In this document: piece after piece, positions 5,470 through 6,574 of the stretch
Layout: every line of letters starts with the position of its first letter
Numbering within the stretch: position 1 is the stretch's first letter
Assembly (NCBI RefSeq): GCF_946479685.1
Contig: NZ_CAMLGS010000061.1
Span: forward strand, 1-6,574
Direction: 5' to 3'
Origin: an uncultured Methylotenera sp.
Lineage (GTDB): Bacteria > Pseudomonadota > Gammaproteobacteria > Burkholderiales > Methylophilaceae
Length of the DNA stretch: 6,574 bases
Program-made: the position numbers and the translations under genes
The notes under the pieces: generated by a model
Databases searched by the model: none
Told to the model about the DNA's origin: nothing
Seen by the model: only the letters and a program-made list of their open reading frames with translations

Positions 5470-6574
5470 ATGTCTCGTAATTTAAGAAATATCGCAATTA
5501 TTGCCCACGTTGACCATGGTAAAACAACTATGGTTGATAAACTTTTACATCAAGCAGGCACATTCTCATCTCATCAGGCAGTGTCTGAGCGTGTGATGGA
5601 TAGTGGTGATATTGAAAAAGAACGTGGCATTACTATTTTGGCGAAAAACACGGCGCTGAACTACGAAGGTACACATATTAATATCGTGGATACCCCAGGC
5701 CACGCGGACTTCGGTGGTGAAGTAGAGCGCGTATTAGGTATGGTGGATGGCGTGGTATTGCTGGTGGATGCTGTAGAAGGTCCTATGCCGCAAACTCGTT
5801 TCGTTACCAAAAAAGCACTAGCTTTAGGTTTAAAACCTATCGTGGTAATCAACAAAGTTGACCGTCCAGGTAGCCGTACTGACTGGGTGATTGATCAGAC
5901 ATTCGATTTGTTCGCTAACTTAGGCGCAACAGATGAGCAATTAGACTTCCCTGTAGTGTATGCATCTGCATTAAATGGCTTTGCAACATTAGATATGAAC
6001 GTGGCAAGCGACAACATGCGCCCATTGTTCGAAACGATTTTAAGCCACGTAGAGCCGCCAAAAGGTGATAGCAGCGCAGCGTTGCAAATGCAAATTTCAG
6101 CTTTAGACTACTCTACCTACACCGGTCGCTTAGGTATTGGCCGTGTACGTAACGGTAGAATCAAGCCAGGCCAAGTGGTTGCGGTAATGAATGAAGAGAA
6201 ACAAATTGCACAAGGCCGTATCAACCAAGTGTTAGGTTTCAGAGGTCTTGAGCGTGTTCCTGTAGAAGAAGCTGAAGCAGGCGACATCGTGATTATTTCT
6301 GGTTTGGATGATATTGGTATCGGCTTCACTATCTGTGACCGTGAAAACCCAGTAGGTTTGCCACACTTAGGCGTGGATGAGCCAACCTTGACCATGGACT
6401 TTATGGTGAACACTTCACCATTAGCTGGTACAGAAGGTAAGTTCGTGACTTCACGCCAAATCCGTGACCGTTTAACTAAAGAGTTATTGGTAAACGTGGC
6501 ATTGCGCGTTGAAGATACACAAGACGCTGACGTGTTCCGCGTTTCTGGTCGTGGTGAGTTGCATTTGACGATTC
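5470..6574 (+). CDS. typA: Ribosome-associated translational GTPase TypA/BipA, 3' end beyond the window
   Basis: TypA/BipA is an EF-G-like GTPase that binds the ribosome and is needed in several bacteria for 50S subunit assembly and growth at low temperature. The 368 visible residues include G1 AHVDHGKT (12-19), G2 RGITI with Thr54 (52-56), G3 DTPGHAD (74-80), G4 NKVD (128-131) and G5 SAL (166-168). A beta-barrel domain 2 follows from about residue 200, then the start of an EF-G-like domain (from about 305). The family is usually about 600 residues, so roughly 240 C-terminal residues, including the TypA-specific domain, are missing because the window ends. The ATG at 5470 gives the family N-terminus [20 protein letters not shown]; its ribosome binding site is weak (GGTAGCAAGA). 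It is divergent from the helicase pair, which fits a shared ribosome or cold-growth role. Confidence 0.96.
   Translation, partial: MSRNLRNIAIIAHVDHGKTTMVDKLLHQAGTFSSHQAVSERVMDSGDIEKERGITILAKNTALNYEGTHINIVDTPGHADFGGEVERVLGMVDGVVLLVDAVEGPMPQTRFVTKKALALGLKPIVVINKVDRPGSRTDWVIDQTFDLFANLGATDEQLDFPVVYASALNGFATLDMNVASDNMRPLFETILSHVEPPKGDSSAALQMQISALDYSTYTGRLGIGRVRNGRIKPGQVVAVMNEEKQIAQGRINQVLGFRGLERVPVEEAEAGDIVIISGLDDIGIGFTICDRENPVGLPHLGVDEPTLTMDFMVNTSPLAGTEGKFVTSRQIRDRLTKELLVNVALRVEDTQDADVFRVSGRGELHLTI

Noticed and set aside
5661..6413. Minus-strand ORFs at 5661-5855 and 6117-6413
   Set aside because: They are antisense readings of typA with Ser/Thr/Pro-rich products and no supporting signals.

Overview
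The window looks like ordinary chromosomal DNA from a betaproteobacterium. My best guess is a member of the Methylophilaceae such as Methylotenera. This rests on moderate GC content, the style of the PurT, RhlE and TypA proteins, and recall of similar proteins; no database search was possible. I see no insertion sequence, phage gene, CRISPR array, tRNA or rRNA. No gene belongs to an undescribed enzyme system. The most unusual part is non-coding: the leader upstream of a DEAD-box RNA helicase.

Layout. A complete purT gene (125-1324, +) encodes formate-dependent GAR transformylase of purine synthesis. After a 93-bp gap with its own promoter-like signals comes a group II truncated hemoglobin (1418-1846, +). 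A strong hairpin terminator (1884-1916) lies between it and two convergent genes. These are a tandem pair of RhlE-type DEAD-box helicases on the minus strand. The upstream one (3407-5056) has a 170-residue Arg/Gly/Asp/Asn-rich tail. The downstream one (1964-3370) has a short basic tail and begins about 18-36 nt after its partner ends, so the two are probably co-transcribed. Divergent from them, typA/bipA (5470 to the window end, +) encodes a ribosome-associated GTPase and is cut by the window edge.

The 413 bp between the helicase pair and typA hold the regulation. A near-ideal sigma-70 promoter (TTGACA, 16 nt, TATAAT) points toward the helicases and predicts a leader of about 289 nt before the TTG start codon. 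The leader contains a chain of inverted repeats, including a perfect 20-bp palindrome. Close to the start codon, a CCCTTT/AAAGGG pairing would cover the ribosome binding site. Long structured leaders are known for some cold-shock helicase genes, and TypA/BipA is known for its role in ribosome assembly at low temperature. The inferred theme is a divergent cold-growth and ribosome-assembly locus in which helicase synthesis may respond to temperature or to its own RNA-unwinding activity.
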